From Atopostipes sp043425375 (GTDB lineage: Bacteria > Bacillota > Bacilli > Lactobacillales > Carnobacteriaceae_A): DNA of 34,905 nt. The notes under the pieces are model-generated. The model saw only the letters and a list, made by a program, of their open reading frames with translations, made no database searches and was not told the origin of the DNA. Position 1 is the first letter of the stretch. The number at the start of each line of letters is the position of its first letter. Location of the stretch: contig JBHWQC010000052.1 of the NCBI GenBank assembly GCA_043425375.1, forward strand, positions 1 through 34,905, read 5' to 3'. The translations under genes were made by a program, and so were the position numbers. Shown here one piece after another: positions 24,398 to 32,282 of the stretch.

Positions 24398-25783
24398 TTA
24401 TTCGTCGTCATTATCTCCGAATAAGCCTTTTAATTGGTCGCCCAATTGGTCACCAATTGTAAATGCTGATTCTTCATCGTCATCTCTTAATTGAGGTTGA
24501 CGAACGTCTTGACGTGAGTCTCGACGCGGTGTTTGACGGGACTCTTGGCGAGGTTGTTCTTCGCGTTCTGGTGCTTCTTCTAAAGCTTTAATACTTAAGG
24601 AAACACGTTGTTCGTCTTGATCTACACTTAATACTTTCACTTGCACTTCTTCATCTTCACTGACGACTTCATGTGGTGTGTCCACATGACGATGTGCCAT
24701 TTCAGAGATGTGAACAAGTCCTTCTACACCAGGTTTTAATTCGACGAATGCACCGAAGTCTACAATTCGTTTAACAATGCCTGTTGTTTCAGTACCTGCT
24801 GCGAACTCTTCATCCACAGTGTCCCATGGTCCAGGTTGTAATTCTTTAATCGATAATGAAACGCGTTCACGATCTTCATCTACACTGAGTATTTTCACTT
24901 CGATTTCTTCACCAACTGACAATTTGTCTTCTGGATGCTCAACATGCTCATGTGCAATTTCAGAAATATGAACTAAACCATCAATTCCGCCTAAGTCCAC
25001 AAACGCTCCAAAGTTCGTTAAACGCACAACAGTACCTGTTACTGTTGAACCTTCTTCCAGATTTTCAAGCGCTTCTTCACGTTTCTCTTCTTCTTCAGCT
25101 TCGATTAATTCACGACGTGATAAAATAAGCTGTCGGTTTTGCGGGTCAATTTCAATGATTTTGAATTCGTAAGTGTTGCCTTCGAATTGCGATAAATCAC
25201 GAACAAAACGAGTGTCCAATTGTGACGCTGGAACAAATCCACGTACACCTAAATCGACAGTCACTCCACCTTTAACCACACGATTCACTTCAGCTTCTAC
25301 AGTTTCACCGTTGTCGAATTTTTCTTGAAGTTCATTCCACACTTCTCGTTGATCGACGCGTTTTTTAGAAAGAATAAAGCTTCCTTGTTCTTTATCACTT
25401 ACAATACGTAGAACCGTTACACGTAGTCGCTCATCAATTTCCACTTCATCTGCAGGGTCGTTGACACGGCTTGTTGATAATTCCCGAATTGGAATGTAAC
25501 CTTCATGACCTGTGTCTAAGCCGACGATAACATTTTTATCTTCGTCAATCGCTAAAACGACACCTTCAACAATATCTCCAGGCTTTACTTCAACAGATGC
25601 ATCTAAAGCATCCGACATTGTTTCCAGTTCAGCTTCTTCTTCGTTGGAATCGTCTTTTACAGTTTCTTCTACCGTCTCTTCGACCTCAACTGTATCCTCG
25701 ACTAACTCCTCTGTTGAATCCTGCTCCACCGTTTCTTCTACTTCTTCATTGACTTCTAAATCTTTGTTCTCATTTTCTGACAT
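24398..25783 (-). CDS. rpsA: 30S ribosomal protein S1 / S1 domain protein (four S1 repeats)
   Basis: Binds mRNA at the ribosome in species where S1 is functional. Four S1 OB-fold repeats start near residues 66 (VKPGDIVEGVV), 155 (DNGETVEAEVNRVV), 240 (EGSTVTGTVVRLTNFGAFVD) and 325 (GTETTGIVKRIVDFGAFVEL). The third and fourth have the strongest FGAFV/GLVHISE cores. An N-terminal stretch of about 55 residues is almost all Glu/Val/Thr, and the C-terminal 60 carry Arg-rich RQTPRRDSRQ then an acidic end. 461 aa, longer than Bacillus YpfD. ATG 25783 follows GGGAGG; a longer ORF upstream lacks an SD. Confidence 0.93.
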   Translation of the reverse strand: MSENENKDLEVNEEVEETVEQDSTEELVEDTVEVEETVEETVKDDSNEEEAELETMSDALDASVEVKPGDIVEGVVLAIDEDKNVIVGLDTGHEGYIPIRELSTSRVNDPADEVEIDERLRVTVLRIVSDKEQGSFILSKKRVDQREVWNELQEKFDNGETVEAEVNRVVKGGVTVDLGVRGFVPASQLDTRFVRDLSQFEGNTYEFKIIEIDPQNRQLILSRRELIEAEEEEKREEALENLEEGSTVTGTVVRLTNFGAFVDLGGIDGLVHISEIAHEHVEHPEDKLSVGEEIEVKILSVDEDRERVSLSIKELQPGPWDTVDEEFAAGTETTGIVKRIVDFGAFVELKPGVEGLVHISEMAHRHVDTPHEVVSEDEEVQVKVLSVDQDEQRVSLSIKALEEAPEREEQPRQESRQTPRRDSRQDVRQPQLRDDDEESAFTIGDQLGDQLKGLFGDNDDE

Positions 25784-25827
25784 ATTCCTTGTGCCTCCCA
25801 ATACCATCAATAAATTTATCTTAACAC

Positions 25828-25833
25828 ATTATA
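25828..25833 (-). promoter_or_regulatory. rpsA promoter -10 element
   Basis: A perfect minus-strand TATAAT preceded by TATATAG, 45 bases before the rpsA start. The -35 region is poor (TAGTTT at 17 bases), so the start of transcription here is a moderate call. Confidence 0.45.
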
Positions 25834-25928
25834 CTATATAAATCACATGAAAACTACTATATTCACAAGAATTCTAAAAAAACCTCTAGCTCTTCTCATA
25901 GTAAACTCATTTTATTCGCCAAAAAAAC

Positions 25929-26612
25929 TTAGCTTTTTATGTCTTTTTCTTCAATAATCTCTACGCATCGATCCACTACTTCTTGAATAGATAAACCGGT
26001 TGTATCAACTCGTACTGCATCCTCCGCCTGTTTTAAAGGAGAGACTTTACGGTTTGAATCATACGTATCTCGCGCCACTATTTCTTGTTTAAGTTGTTCA
26101 AAGTCAGAGCTGATTCCTTTTTCTTTATTTTCTAAAAATCTTCTCTCTGCGCGTTCTTCTACACTGGCCACTAAAAATATTTTTACATCGGCTTCTGGCA
26201 GAACAACCGTCCCAATGTCTCGACCATCCATGACAACGCCAGTATTTTGAGCGATTTGCTGCTGGCGGGAAACAAGCTCTTCTCTCACCTTCTCAAAGGA
26301 AGAAACTTCTGAAACATTATTCGTTACTTCATGTCCTCTAATGACATCAGTAACGTTTTCATCATTAGCATACACCAATTGTCCCTCATTGGTTCTTTTA
26401 AACGTAATCTTAACCGTTCTTAGCAATTCAACAAGTTGTTTTTCATCATCTACAGGTATATCCTTTTTTAAAGCTAAGTATGTAAGCGTTCGATACATCG
26501 CTCCCGTGTCTACATATACGAGCGAATACTGATCAGCCAAGCGTTTAGCTATTGTACTTTTCCCTGAAGATGCAGGACCATCTATTGCAATCTTATAAGC
26601 TGAATGAACCAC
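25929..26612 (-). CDS. cmk: Cytidylate kinase
   Basis: Phosphorylates CMP and dCMP with ATP. The P-loop GPASSGKST lies at 12-20. The CMP-binding insert follows, with DTGAMYRTLTYLALK, and the conserved VVMDGRDIGTVVLPEADVK lies near residue 120. I chose GTG 26612 (227 aa), which has a well-spaced AAAGGATG SD and fits the family's roughly 224 residues. An in-frame ATG at 26636 directly follows the stop of the LysM gene but has no SD. It probably shares a transcript with that gene. rpsA lies downstream, as in Bacillus. Confidence 0.96.
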   Translation of the reverse strand: MVHSAYKIAIDGPASSGKSTIAKRLADQYSLVYVDTGAMYRTLTYLALKKDIPVDDEKQLVELLRTVKITFKRTNEGQLVYANDENVTDVIRGHEVTNNVSEVSSFEKVREELVSRQQQIAQNTGVVMDGRDIGTVVLPEADVKIFLVASVEERAERRFLENKEKGISSDFEQLKQEIVARDTYDSNRKVSPLKQAEDAVRVDTTGLSIQEVVDRCVEIIEEKDIKS

Positions 26613-26637
26613 GTAACCATCCTTTTCTTTTACCATG

Positions 26638-27270
26638 TTATTCTACAAGCAATTCTTGGCCCACATAGACCGTTTCATCGCTTAAATTGTTTAATGCCAT
26701 CAATTCTTGCGTAGACATTCCATGATTCAACGCAATCCGGTACATATTATCTCCCGGTTGTACGACATAAGTACTGCCTCCCGATGCCGGTGTTGAAGAC
26801 TCCGGTTCTTCTGTTTCGGGTTCTGGCTCGGGTTCAGGTTGCGGCTCAGGTTCGGGCTCAGGAGCGGGTTGCGGCTCAGGCCCGGGTTCAGGAGCGGGTT
26901 GCGGCTCGGGCTCGGGTTCGGGAGCAGGTGCTGGCTCCGGCTCCGGTGCTGGTTCGACTTCCGTTTCCGGTTCTGGTTCTTCTACCGGTTCCTCATTAGC
27001 TTCTTCATTCGCCACAATTTCTATATTTTCCTCCGCAACTTCTGGCTGATTGGCAGGACGGTTAGTATACCAGAGGTAATAAAAAATCGTCGCTAAAATC
27101 AGGACAGCTAAAAAAATAACCGTACCCGTAAGCATTGGCGACATTTTATCGTCTCCATTTTTATTATTTTTTGATCGTTCACTTCTTGAAACATAGTTTA
27201 AATCCTCTTGGTCTTCATCAAAACGTTTCGACCAAATTTCTTCATCCGATGATTGCTTTTTTTTGCTCAT
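26638..27270 (-). CDS. Membrane-anchored LysM protein with Pro-Glu stalk (YpbE-like)
   Basis: 210 aa. A charged cytoplasmic N-terminus (1-45) precedes one transmembrane helix (about 46-68, MLTGTVIFLAVLILATIFYYLW). An acidic Pro-Glu-Ala stalk (about 85-160, PEPEPEPQP-type repeats) should lift the C-terminal LysM domain (about 167-210, TYVVQPGDNMYRIALNHG) through the wall to bind peptidoglycan. Position before cmk matches the ypbE neighbourhood in Bacillus. ATG 27270 follows GGAAGGA; the 6-codon upstream extension does not. Substrate-binding function is inference from LysM. Confidence 0.82.
   Translation of the reverse strand: MSKKKQSSDEEIWSKRFDEDQEDLNYVSRSERSKNNKNGDDKMSPMLTGTVIFLAVLILATIFYYLWYTNRPANQPEVAEENIEIVANEEANEEPVEEPEPETEVEPAPEPEPAPAPEPEPEPQPAPEPGPEPQPAPEPEPEPQPEPEPEPETEEPESSTPASGGSTYVVQPGDNMYRIALNHGMSTQELMALNNLSDETVYVGQELLVE
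26805..26985 (-). repeat. Degenerate codon repeat encoding the Pro-Glu-Ala stalk
   Basis: The plus strand shows reiterated ggctc/ggttc/ggttg/ggagc units in 3-codon phase, giving mostly Pro-Glu dipeptides. This is low-complexity coding sequence, not a mobile or CRISPR repeat. Unit number may vary between strains. Confidence 0.7.
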
Positions 27271-27304
27271 TGGACTTCTTCCTTCCATCGTAAGTTCATT
27301 TCAT

Positions 27305-27313
27305 ATTGTACCA
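27305..27313 (-). promoter_or_regulatory. Possible extended -10 promoter of ypbE-like-cmk
   Basis: TGGTACAAT (27313-27305) on the minus strand, about 35 bases before the LysM gene. The -35 is weak. Confidence 0.45.
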
Positions 27314-27333
27314 TATTCTTATCCTAAAAGTTA

Positions 27334-28770
27334 TTAAATATTGTATAATTGTTTAAACTGCTGCTCCCACGAAATGATTGTCGAAGACTTTTTATAATCA
27401 ATCGATTGGTTTTCATTCAACCTGTTTGTCAATGCCTCTACTTGCAAACCGCAATTCGAACAACATATTTCCGGCTTTTCTTCTAAACGCTCTTCAAAAT
27501 AATCGAGTAAATACGCTCGCTTACAAGTTGGGGTGGTGACGTAATCCAGCATATAATAAAGTTGCTTGTACTTAATCTCTTTTCGGTGCTGTATCTTCTC
27601 TAAAGCTTCATTGATATTTTTTGTATGTTGAATAAAATAAGCCGCCAATTTCAAACGGGGGTCTTGTTCAAATAATACCTTGTTTGTATTTTTTAAAGCC
27701 CACAGCAAATCGTCCCGGTTAGGCAGTGACTCTTGGATAAAGTGACTTTGAATGCTCTCATCGCCTTTTTCATATAACAAGACCGCCACACTGTCATGGC
27801 CGTCTCGGCTGGCGCGTCCCACTTCTTGTAAATACATCTCTGGAGAAGCTGGCATATGGTAGTGAATAACAAAACGAATATCCTTTTTGTCAAAACCCAT
27901 ACCAAATGCGCTCGTCGCACAGACCACTTGAAATTCATTTTCTAAAAACTGCTGTTGAATTTTTATTTTATCATCTGCTTCAATCCCCGAATGATAACTT
28001 TCGGCTAGAATATGCTGCTCTTCTCTTAATCTTAACGCCGTTTCGTCCGCCAGTTTTTTACTAGTGAAATAAATAATGCCTGGCCCTTTTATCTTTTTCA
28101 CATAAGAGACGATTGTTTCAAATTTATCGCCTGTACAATGTTCAACCACATACTTGATTTCAGGCCGATCCACTGATTGGATAATTTGTTTAGTGTCTTT
28201 AGTAGACAAACCTAAAAATGCAATGATTTCTTTTCGCACTCGCTCAGTAGCCGTGGCTGTTAAAGCCATAGTCGGCGGATAATTCAACTGTTTTCGTACC
28301 CCAGCTAAGACTAAATAATCAGGTCTAAAATCAGTCCCCCAGTGGGAAATACAATGGGCTTCATCAATCACAAAATGATTGATCGAAATCTTTTTTAGTT
28401 GCTGGATGACATGTGGATTCTGCAACATTTCTGGAGACGTGTAGATGAAACGATAGTTTCCTAAATGCTTAAAAATTCGCTGGCGTTCTGAATAAGGGGT
28501 CAGACTATTGATGGCGACCACCTTTTTTTCGCCGCGCAAGCGTAGATTTTCCACTTGGTCTTGCATCAGAGATAATAAAGGGGACACGATTAATGTCGTC
28601 CCTTTTTGTATATATGCAGGCAGTTGATAACAAAGTGACTTGCCTGTTCCTGTTGGCAGCATAACTAAAGTGTCTTGACCTGAAAGAAGGGCTTCTACTG
28701 CTTCTCGCTGTCCTGGTCGAAAGCTGGGAAAGCCAAAGGTATTATTGAGGACTTGTTCTATTGTTTTCAT
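27334..28770 (-). CDS. recQ: RecQ-type ATP-dependent DNA helicase
   Basis: A 3'-5' helicase of 478 aa, without an HRDC domain. Motif I is LPTGTGKSLCYQ (38-49), motif II FVIDEAHCISHWG (133-145, DEAH), motif VI includes QEVGRASRDG. The C-terminal zinc site is CKRAYLLDYF ... CCSNCG. This short form is typical of the second Firmicute RecQ encoded next to ypbB. ATG 28770 lies inside the ypbB reading frame (29-base overlap), which indicates coupled translation. Acts in recombination and replication fork repair; specific role here is not known. Confidence 0.93.
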   Translation of the reverse strand: MKTIEQVLNNTFGFPSFRPGQREAVEALLSGQDTLVMLPTGTGKSLCYQLPAYIQKGTTLIVSPLLSLMQDQVENLRLRGEKKVVAINSLTPYSERQRIFKHLGNYRFIYTSPEMLQNPHVIQQLKKISINHFVIDEAHCISHWGTDFRPDYLVLAGVRKQLNYPPTMALTATATERVRKEIIAFLGLSTKDTKQIIQSVDRPEIKYVVEHCTGDKFETIVSYVKKIKGPGIIYFTSKKLADETALRLREEQHILAESYHSGIEADDKIKIQQQFLENEFQVVCATSAFGMGFDKKDIRFVIHYHMPASPEMYLQEVGRASRDGHDSVAVLLYEKGDESIQSHFIQESLPNRDDLLWALKNTNKVLFEQDPRLKLAAYFIQHTKNINEALEKIQHRKEIKYKQLYYMLDYVTTPTCKRAYLLDYFEERLEEKPEICCSNCGLQVEALTNRLNENQSIDYKKSSTIISWEQQFKQLYNI

Positions 28771-29827
28771 TGTTCCTGCGCATCCTTTCTAATTCCACTA
28801 ACCGAAAATGCATAAACTCAATCGAATCAAAATCTGAGACTGCCTCTTTATAGGAATATTCCGGGTTTTTATCAAATTGCTTGTTTAATTGCCTCATGAT
28901 TTCTTGCGGAACAAAGGTTTCAAAAGGAAAGTGATCGAAAACAAAAGCCATTTCAAGAATATGCTCGCGCACGGTATTTACTTTAATGTTTCGAAGCTGA
29001 GCGATTTGCTCGAACGTTTTTTTGCTTTTCAACAAATCATACGTTTGCTTGGTACTGGCTGATAACCCAAGATTCCTTTCAATCAGCAAAGTCGTTAAAA
29101 TGGCTGACGTTAAAGGCACTTTTTTCTTTTGGGCATGAATCGTTTGGAGAAGAACTTCTAAGGTGTCCATTAAATAAAAATAAAATTCTAACGGTTCCAT
29201 TTGTAGTGACATTCTTATTTGTTCTTTCGTCTTTCCAACTTGGTCATGGCCGGTCAACAGATTGGCAAGCACATTGGCTCTTTGTTCATCCATTTGATGA
29301 AATAAATAAGTTTGCTCTTTTACCCACTGCGTAAATAACCCTTTTTTATTTGGTCCAACTTGTTGAAACAAATGCCGAACATTTTCTTGGTGATGGGGAT
29401 GTTTAATCACCGGGACATAGGTGTTGTTTTGATAGCTCATTTCGGAAAACACTTGACTGTAAAGCTGCAGTCGATTCCAAAATGGCGTTCGAATCATCGC
29501 ATAAGTAAAGCTCTGGATTTCTTTTGGATAATAATGGGTTTTAAAATACTCCCTATAAGCCGTCTGGCCTATTTCTGTCAGCCTGTAGCCTTTTTCATAT
29601 GCCGTCACCCATCCCCTATGTAAATGACTGTTCACCATTCTTTCCAAATATTCTCGCGAAAAGTTTGAAGCCAGATAGAAGCCAGAGTGCCACTTATTTT
29701 TTTCAATTTGGTAAAACATTGAGGGGGTTCGCTTCGCATGAAATACATGAAGAAGCTGAGAAATCGTTGCAGTTCGCTCGAAAGTAAAATAACTTAACAG
29801 GTAAAATGAAAAATACTCGTTCTTCAA
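28742..29827 (-). CDS. ypbB: YpbB-like helix-turn-helix protein
   Basis: 361 aa, mostly helical. A C-terminal HTH segment (KSKKTFEQIAQLRNIKVNTVREHILEM, residues 269-296) is the region shared with the family's HTH_40 domain. The N-terminal half has no known catalytic motif. The gene overlaps recQ by 29 bases, an arrangement conserved in Firmicutes, and suggests the proteins act together, possibly as a RecQ partner; this is inference. The start is TTG 29827, 8 bases after the SD AGGAG. The stop lies within recQ. Confidence 0.75.
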   Translation of the reverse strand: MKNEYFSFYLLSYFTFERTATISQLLHVFHAKRTPSMFYQIEKNKWHSGFYLASNFSREYLERMVNSHLHRGWVTAYEKGYRLTEIGQTAYREYFKTHYYPKEIQSFTYAMIRTPFWNRLQLYSQVFSEMSYQNNTYVPVIKHPHHQENVRHLFQQVGPNKKGLFTQWVKEQTYLFHQMDEQRANVLANLLTGHDQVGKTKEQIRMSLQMEPLEFYFYLMDTLEVLLQTIHAQKKKVPLTSAILTTLLIERNLGLSASTKQTYDLLKSKKTFEQIAQLRNIKVNTVREHILEMAFVFDHFPFETFVPQEIMRQLNKQFDKNPEYSYKEAVSDFDSIEFMHFRLVELERMRRNNENNRTSPQ

Positions 29828-29861
29828 AGACGCTTCTCCTCTGTACAGACATATTTCCTTT

Positions 29862-29867
29862 ATTGTA
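29862..29867 (-). promoter_or_regulatory. Possible ypbB-recQ promoter -10
   Basis: Minus-strand TACAAT with TTTGTA 17 bases upstream. It lies between the ribU terminator and the ypbB SD. Weak -35. Confidence 0.35.
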
Positions 29868-29910
29868 CTCGTTTTAAGGCAAAATACAAAGTTCCATTCG
29901 AAGGTTTTAA

Positions 29911-29961
29911 TAAAAAAATAGCCTTAAACATGACCTTCTTTTGAAGAAGTTGTTTAAGGCT
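29911..29961 (-). terminator. Terminator after ribU
   Basis: AGCCTTAAAC (29961-29952) pairs with GTTTAAGGCT (29929-29920), and an inner ACTTCTT/AGAAGGT adds pairs. A TTTTTTT run follows on the minus strand. Confidence 0.85.
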
Positions 29962-29984
29962 CGTTCGATTCATTTTGCAATTGT

Positions 29985-30575
29985 TCACGCTTTGACCATT
30001 AAGTGCTCATTTTCATCTCTTAGCTTTTCTAACTGCCCATATAATTTACTGTACAGGGCAAAGAAGATGATCGAAACAAAGGCACCTTTCAATAAGTTGA
30101 AAGGAATCACCGAGATGGTAAGGTATTCGCGCATTGGTCCGACACTAAAGCCCATTACATACACATATAAAGGAGCGATAACTAACCAATTAAGCACTGA
30201 TAAAACAGCTGCCAGAGAGAGGGTACCTGCCCCGCTAGCCATTAAAGTTGTTTTGGCATTGACTGCACGATTTCTAATGATATAGTAGATCGGTAATGTA
30301 TAAGAGAGGGTGGCGATGAAAGCTGCTACATCTCCAATTGGGAAACCTGCTTCCCCGCCTGACATGACGTAAGAGAGCAAGGAACGAACCGCTGCAATAG
30401 CAATGCCTGCCATCGGTCCAAACACATACATCCCGAGTAAAACGGGAATATCACTAAAATCAATTTTCAAAAACGGCGCCCACGGAAGAAGCGGAAAACT
30501 AAACCGTGAAATAATCCACGCGAGTGCTGCCAATATCCCAATAACCACAATCTTTCTTGTTCGTTTGTCAATCAT
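29985..30575 (-). CDS. ribU: Riboflavin ECF transporter S component RibU
   Basis: A 196-aa integral membrane substrate-binding protein with six predicted helices. It binds riboflavin and imports it with the shared EcfA/EcfT energy module (encoded elsewhere). Recognisable features include PWAPFLKIDFSDIPVLLGMY (28-47) and the following GPMAGIAIAAVRSLL helix, typical of RibU/YpaA. ATG 30575 follows GGAGGA. Control is by the FMN riboswitch immediately upstream, which stops expression when FMN is plentiful. Confidence 0.93.
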   Translation of the reverse strand: MIDKRTRKIVVIGILAALAWIISRFSFPLLPWAPFLKIDFSDIPVLLGMYVFGPMAGIAIAAVRSLLSYVMSGGEAGFPIGDVAAFIATLSYTLPIYYIIRNRAVNAKTTLMASGAGTLSLAAVLSVLNWLVIAPLYVYVMGFSVGPMREYLTISVIPFNLLKGAFVSIIFFALYSKLYGQLEKLRDENEHLMVKA

Positions 30576-30655
30576 ACGAAATCCTCCTATAATTTTTTGC
30601 CAAGTTACAGCAACATAAATTAAAAAGGATTCATCTGTTGAGGGTGAGCTAATAA

Positions 30656-30692
30656 AAAAAGCCTATTTATTATCCACAGGACAATAAATAGA
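30656..30692 (-). terminator. Riboswitch-controlled terminator before ribU
   Basis: CTATTTATTGTCC (30692-30680) pairs with GGATAATAAATAG (30676-30664) with one mismatch around TGT, followed by TTTTTTT on the minus strand. An upstream hairpin (CATAC/GTATG, flanked by GAGCT/AGCTC, about 30690-30727) shares its edge with this stem and may be the antiterminator or a spacer. Confidence 0.85.
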
Positions 30693-30727
30693 GCTACATT
30701 CATACATAGTGAGTATGTTAAAGCTCC

Positions 30728-30851
30728 ATCTTCTTTATACCAGACTTTACTGTCGGTACTGGAATTTCACCAGTTCAGCCTTATTCTACTAACAGAATAA
30801 AGTTCGTGGACTATACCACCGGTCGGGATTTACACCCTGCCCCTGAAGACG
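30728..30851 (-). promoter_or_regulatory. FMN riboswitch (RFN element)
   Basis: The aptamer core is present on the minus strand: GGGGCAGGGTG, AAATCCCGACCGGTGGTA, AGTCCACGAAC, then GAACTGGTGAAATTCCAGTACCGACAGT, AAAGTCTGG, with TCTTC and GAAGA closing P1 (30845-30849 with 30729-30733). It lies between rluB and ribU and precedes a terminator, so bound FMN should block ribU transcription. Confidence 0.96.
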
Positions 30852-30871
30852 AATCATTTCTATTTGAGTAC

Positions 30872-30900
30872 ATTGTACATGACTTTGAAGAATTTGTAAA
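30872..30900 (-). promoter_or_regulatory. Promoter of the riboswitch-ribU transcript
   Basis: TTTACA (30900-30895), a 17-base spacer and TACAAT (30877-30872), 20 bases before the FMN aptamer. Confidence 0.75.
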
Positions 30901-30925
30901 GGGTATCACTCGAATTCAAACCTTT

Positions 30926-31651
30926 TTATTGTTCTTCTTCCACCATGTCTTCTAATCTTTTAACCTCGTGAGGCGTTAAAAAGCGCCACTCCCCGGATTG
31001 CAATTTATCCACGGTTAAGAAACCAAAACTTTCCCGGGTCAGTTTCTCAACTGGATACCCCATGGTTTTAAACATATTTTTCACTTGATGATTTTTACCT
31101 TCATGCAGCGTAATACGTACCATGGTCGTTTTCGATTTGTGGTCATAGCTTAAGATATTTACCCGCGCTGGCGCCGTTTTTTGTCCATCAATAACTATTC
31201 CACGCGACATAATCGTGGCATCTTTCTTTTGAAAATGCCCGCTGGCTTTCACGACATATGTTTTTGGAAACTCGAAGCTTGGATGAGTCAGCTTATAGGA
31301 CAGTTCTCCGTCGTTGGTTAACAATAAGGCCCCTGTGGTGTCCCAATCCAATCGACCAACAGGGTATATACGTTCGTCTACCCCTTCGATCAGCTCCACG
31401 ACCGTGTCGCGATTTTTTTCATCGTCTACAGTCGAGATGGTTTCTCGCGGTTTATTTAATAGCACATAAACTTTTTGTTCTCGCTCAATCGGAATTTCAT
31501 CCACCGTTATTTCATCATTCACTGACACTTTAGTTCCTAATTCTGTTACGACTTGGCCGTTGACTTTTACACGACCTTGTTGAATGATTTCTTCTGATTT
31601 ACGGCGCGAGGCAATCCCTGCATGTGCCATTACTTTTTGTAATCGTTCCAT
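30926..31651 (-). CDS. rluB: 23S rRNA pseudouridine synthase RluB
   Basis: Isomerises a uridine in 23S rRNA helix 89 region (target inferred from the family). An N-terminal S4 RNA-binding domain begins MERLQKVMAHAGIASRRKSE; the RsuA/RluB catalytic block is GRLDWDTTGALLLTNDG with Asp102. Second-site block ITLHEGKNHQVKNMF is also present. It has 241 aa. ATG 31651 is 21 bases after the scpB stop with an SD AAGGAGG. Same operon as lysA-ribT-scpA-scpB; no clear terminator follows before the riboswitch promoter. Confidence 0.95.
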   Translation of the reverse strand: MERLQKVMAHAGIASRRKSEEIIQQGRVKVNGQVVTELGTKVSVNDEITVDEIPIEREQKVYVLLNKPRETISTVDDEKNRDTVVELIEGVDERIYPVGRLDWDTTGALLLTNDGELSYKLTHPSFEFPKTYVVKASGHFQKKDATIMSRGIVIDGQKTAPARVNILSYDHKSKTTMVRITLHEGKNHQVKNMFKTMGYPVEKLTRESFGFLTVDKLQSGEWRFLTPHEVKRLEDMVEEEQ

Positions 31652-31672
31652 TCTAGCCCTCCTTCTTTTATA

Positions 31673-32275
31673 TTATTCGTTGTTTAAATTTTCTTCGCTT
31701 TCGTCTATGTCATCAAAACTTTGCTGAAAATCTTTAAAAAATAAATTCGACATCTGTTCTTCTTCATCTATTGCTGACAATTCTGGCAGATCGTTTAATG
31801 AATTGATGCCAAAATAATCTAAAAAGAAAGGGGTAGTTCCATACAGCAAAGGCCTCCCCGGCTTCTCCAAACGCCCCACTTCTTCAATCAGCTGCCGTTT
31901 TTTTAATTTTTGAATATTCCCTGTCACTTGCACTCCACGTACTTCTTCAATTTCAATACGTGTAATGGGCTGTTTATAGGCAATGATGGCCAACGTCTCT
32001 AATAAGGCACGGCTTAATGTTTGCGAAAAAGGAGACTGAGCATATCGTTTAATATAAGCGGCATACTCTTTTTTTGTCACGATTTGAAATTGAGAAGCTG
32101 TTTCAAGCAACATGAGACCACTCTCTTGATCGAGGTGGTATTTTTCTGCAAGCTTTTCTAGTCTGTCTTCCACCGTATCTAATGGCTGATTGGCTAATTT
32201 AGACAGCTCCTCTAACGTGAGCCCATCGTCTCCCGCGACAAATAATAAGGCTTCGATTGTTGCTAATTCATTCAC
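31673..32275 (-). CDS. scpB: Segregation and condensation protein B
   Basis: A winged-helix kleisin partner in the SMC-ScpAB condensin that organises and segregates chromosomes. It begins NELATIEALLFVAGDDGLT, the conserved ScpB start, and has TLAIIAYKQPITRIEIEEVRGV and LIEEVGRLEKPGRPLLYGTT. I chose GTG 32275 (200 aa, matching family length), just beyond the scpA stop. A TTG at 32308 gives a longer frame that overlaps scpA and has only a weak SD. Both starts remain possible. Confidence 0.94.
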   Translation of the reverse strand: MNELATIEALLFVAGDDGLTLEELSKLANQPLDTVEDRLEKLAEKYHLDQESGLMLLETASQFQIVTKKEYAAYIKRYAQSPFSQTLSRALLETLAIIAYKQPITRIEIEEVRGVQVTGNIQKLKKRQLIEEVGRLEKPGRPLLYGTTPFFLDYFGINSLNDLPELSAIDEEEQMSNLFFKDFQQSFDDIDESEENLNNE

Positions 32276-32282
32276 TCTATCC

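Noticed and set aside
24398..25783. Possible separate small gene in the N-terminal acidic part of rpsA
   Set aside because: Continuous frame with the S1 repeats and a good SD at 25783.
26805..26985. Possible CRISPR or tandem DNA repeat
   Set aside because: Units are short, in codon phase and encode Pro-Glu dipeptides; there are no spacers.
26784..27096. Plus-strand ORFs in the LysM stalk region
   Set aside because: Produced by the biased codon repeat of the minus-strand gene.
30690..30727. Possible separate small RNA between the aptamer and terminator
   Set aside because: It sits within the FMN riboswitch expression platform and has no promoter of its own.
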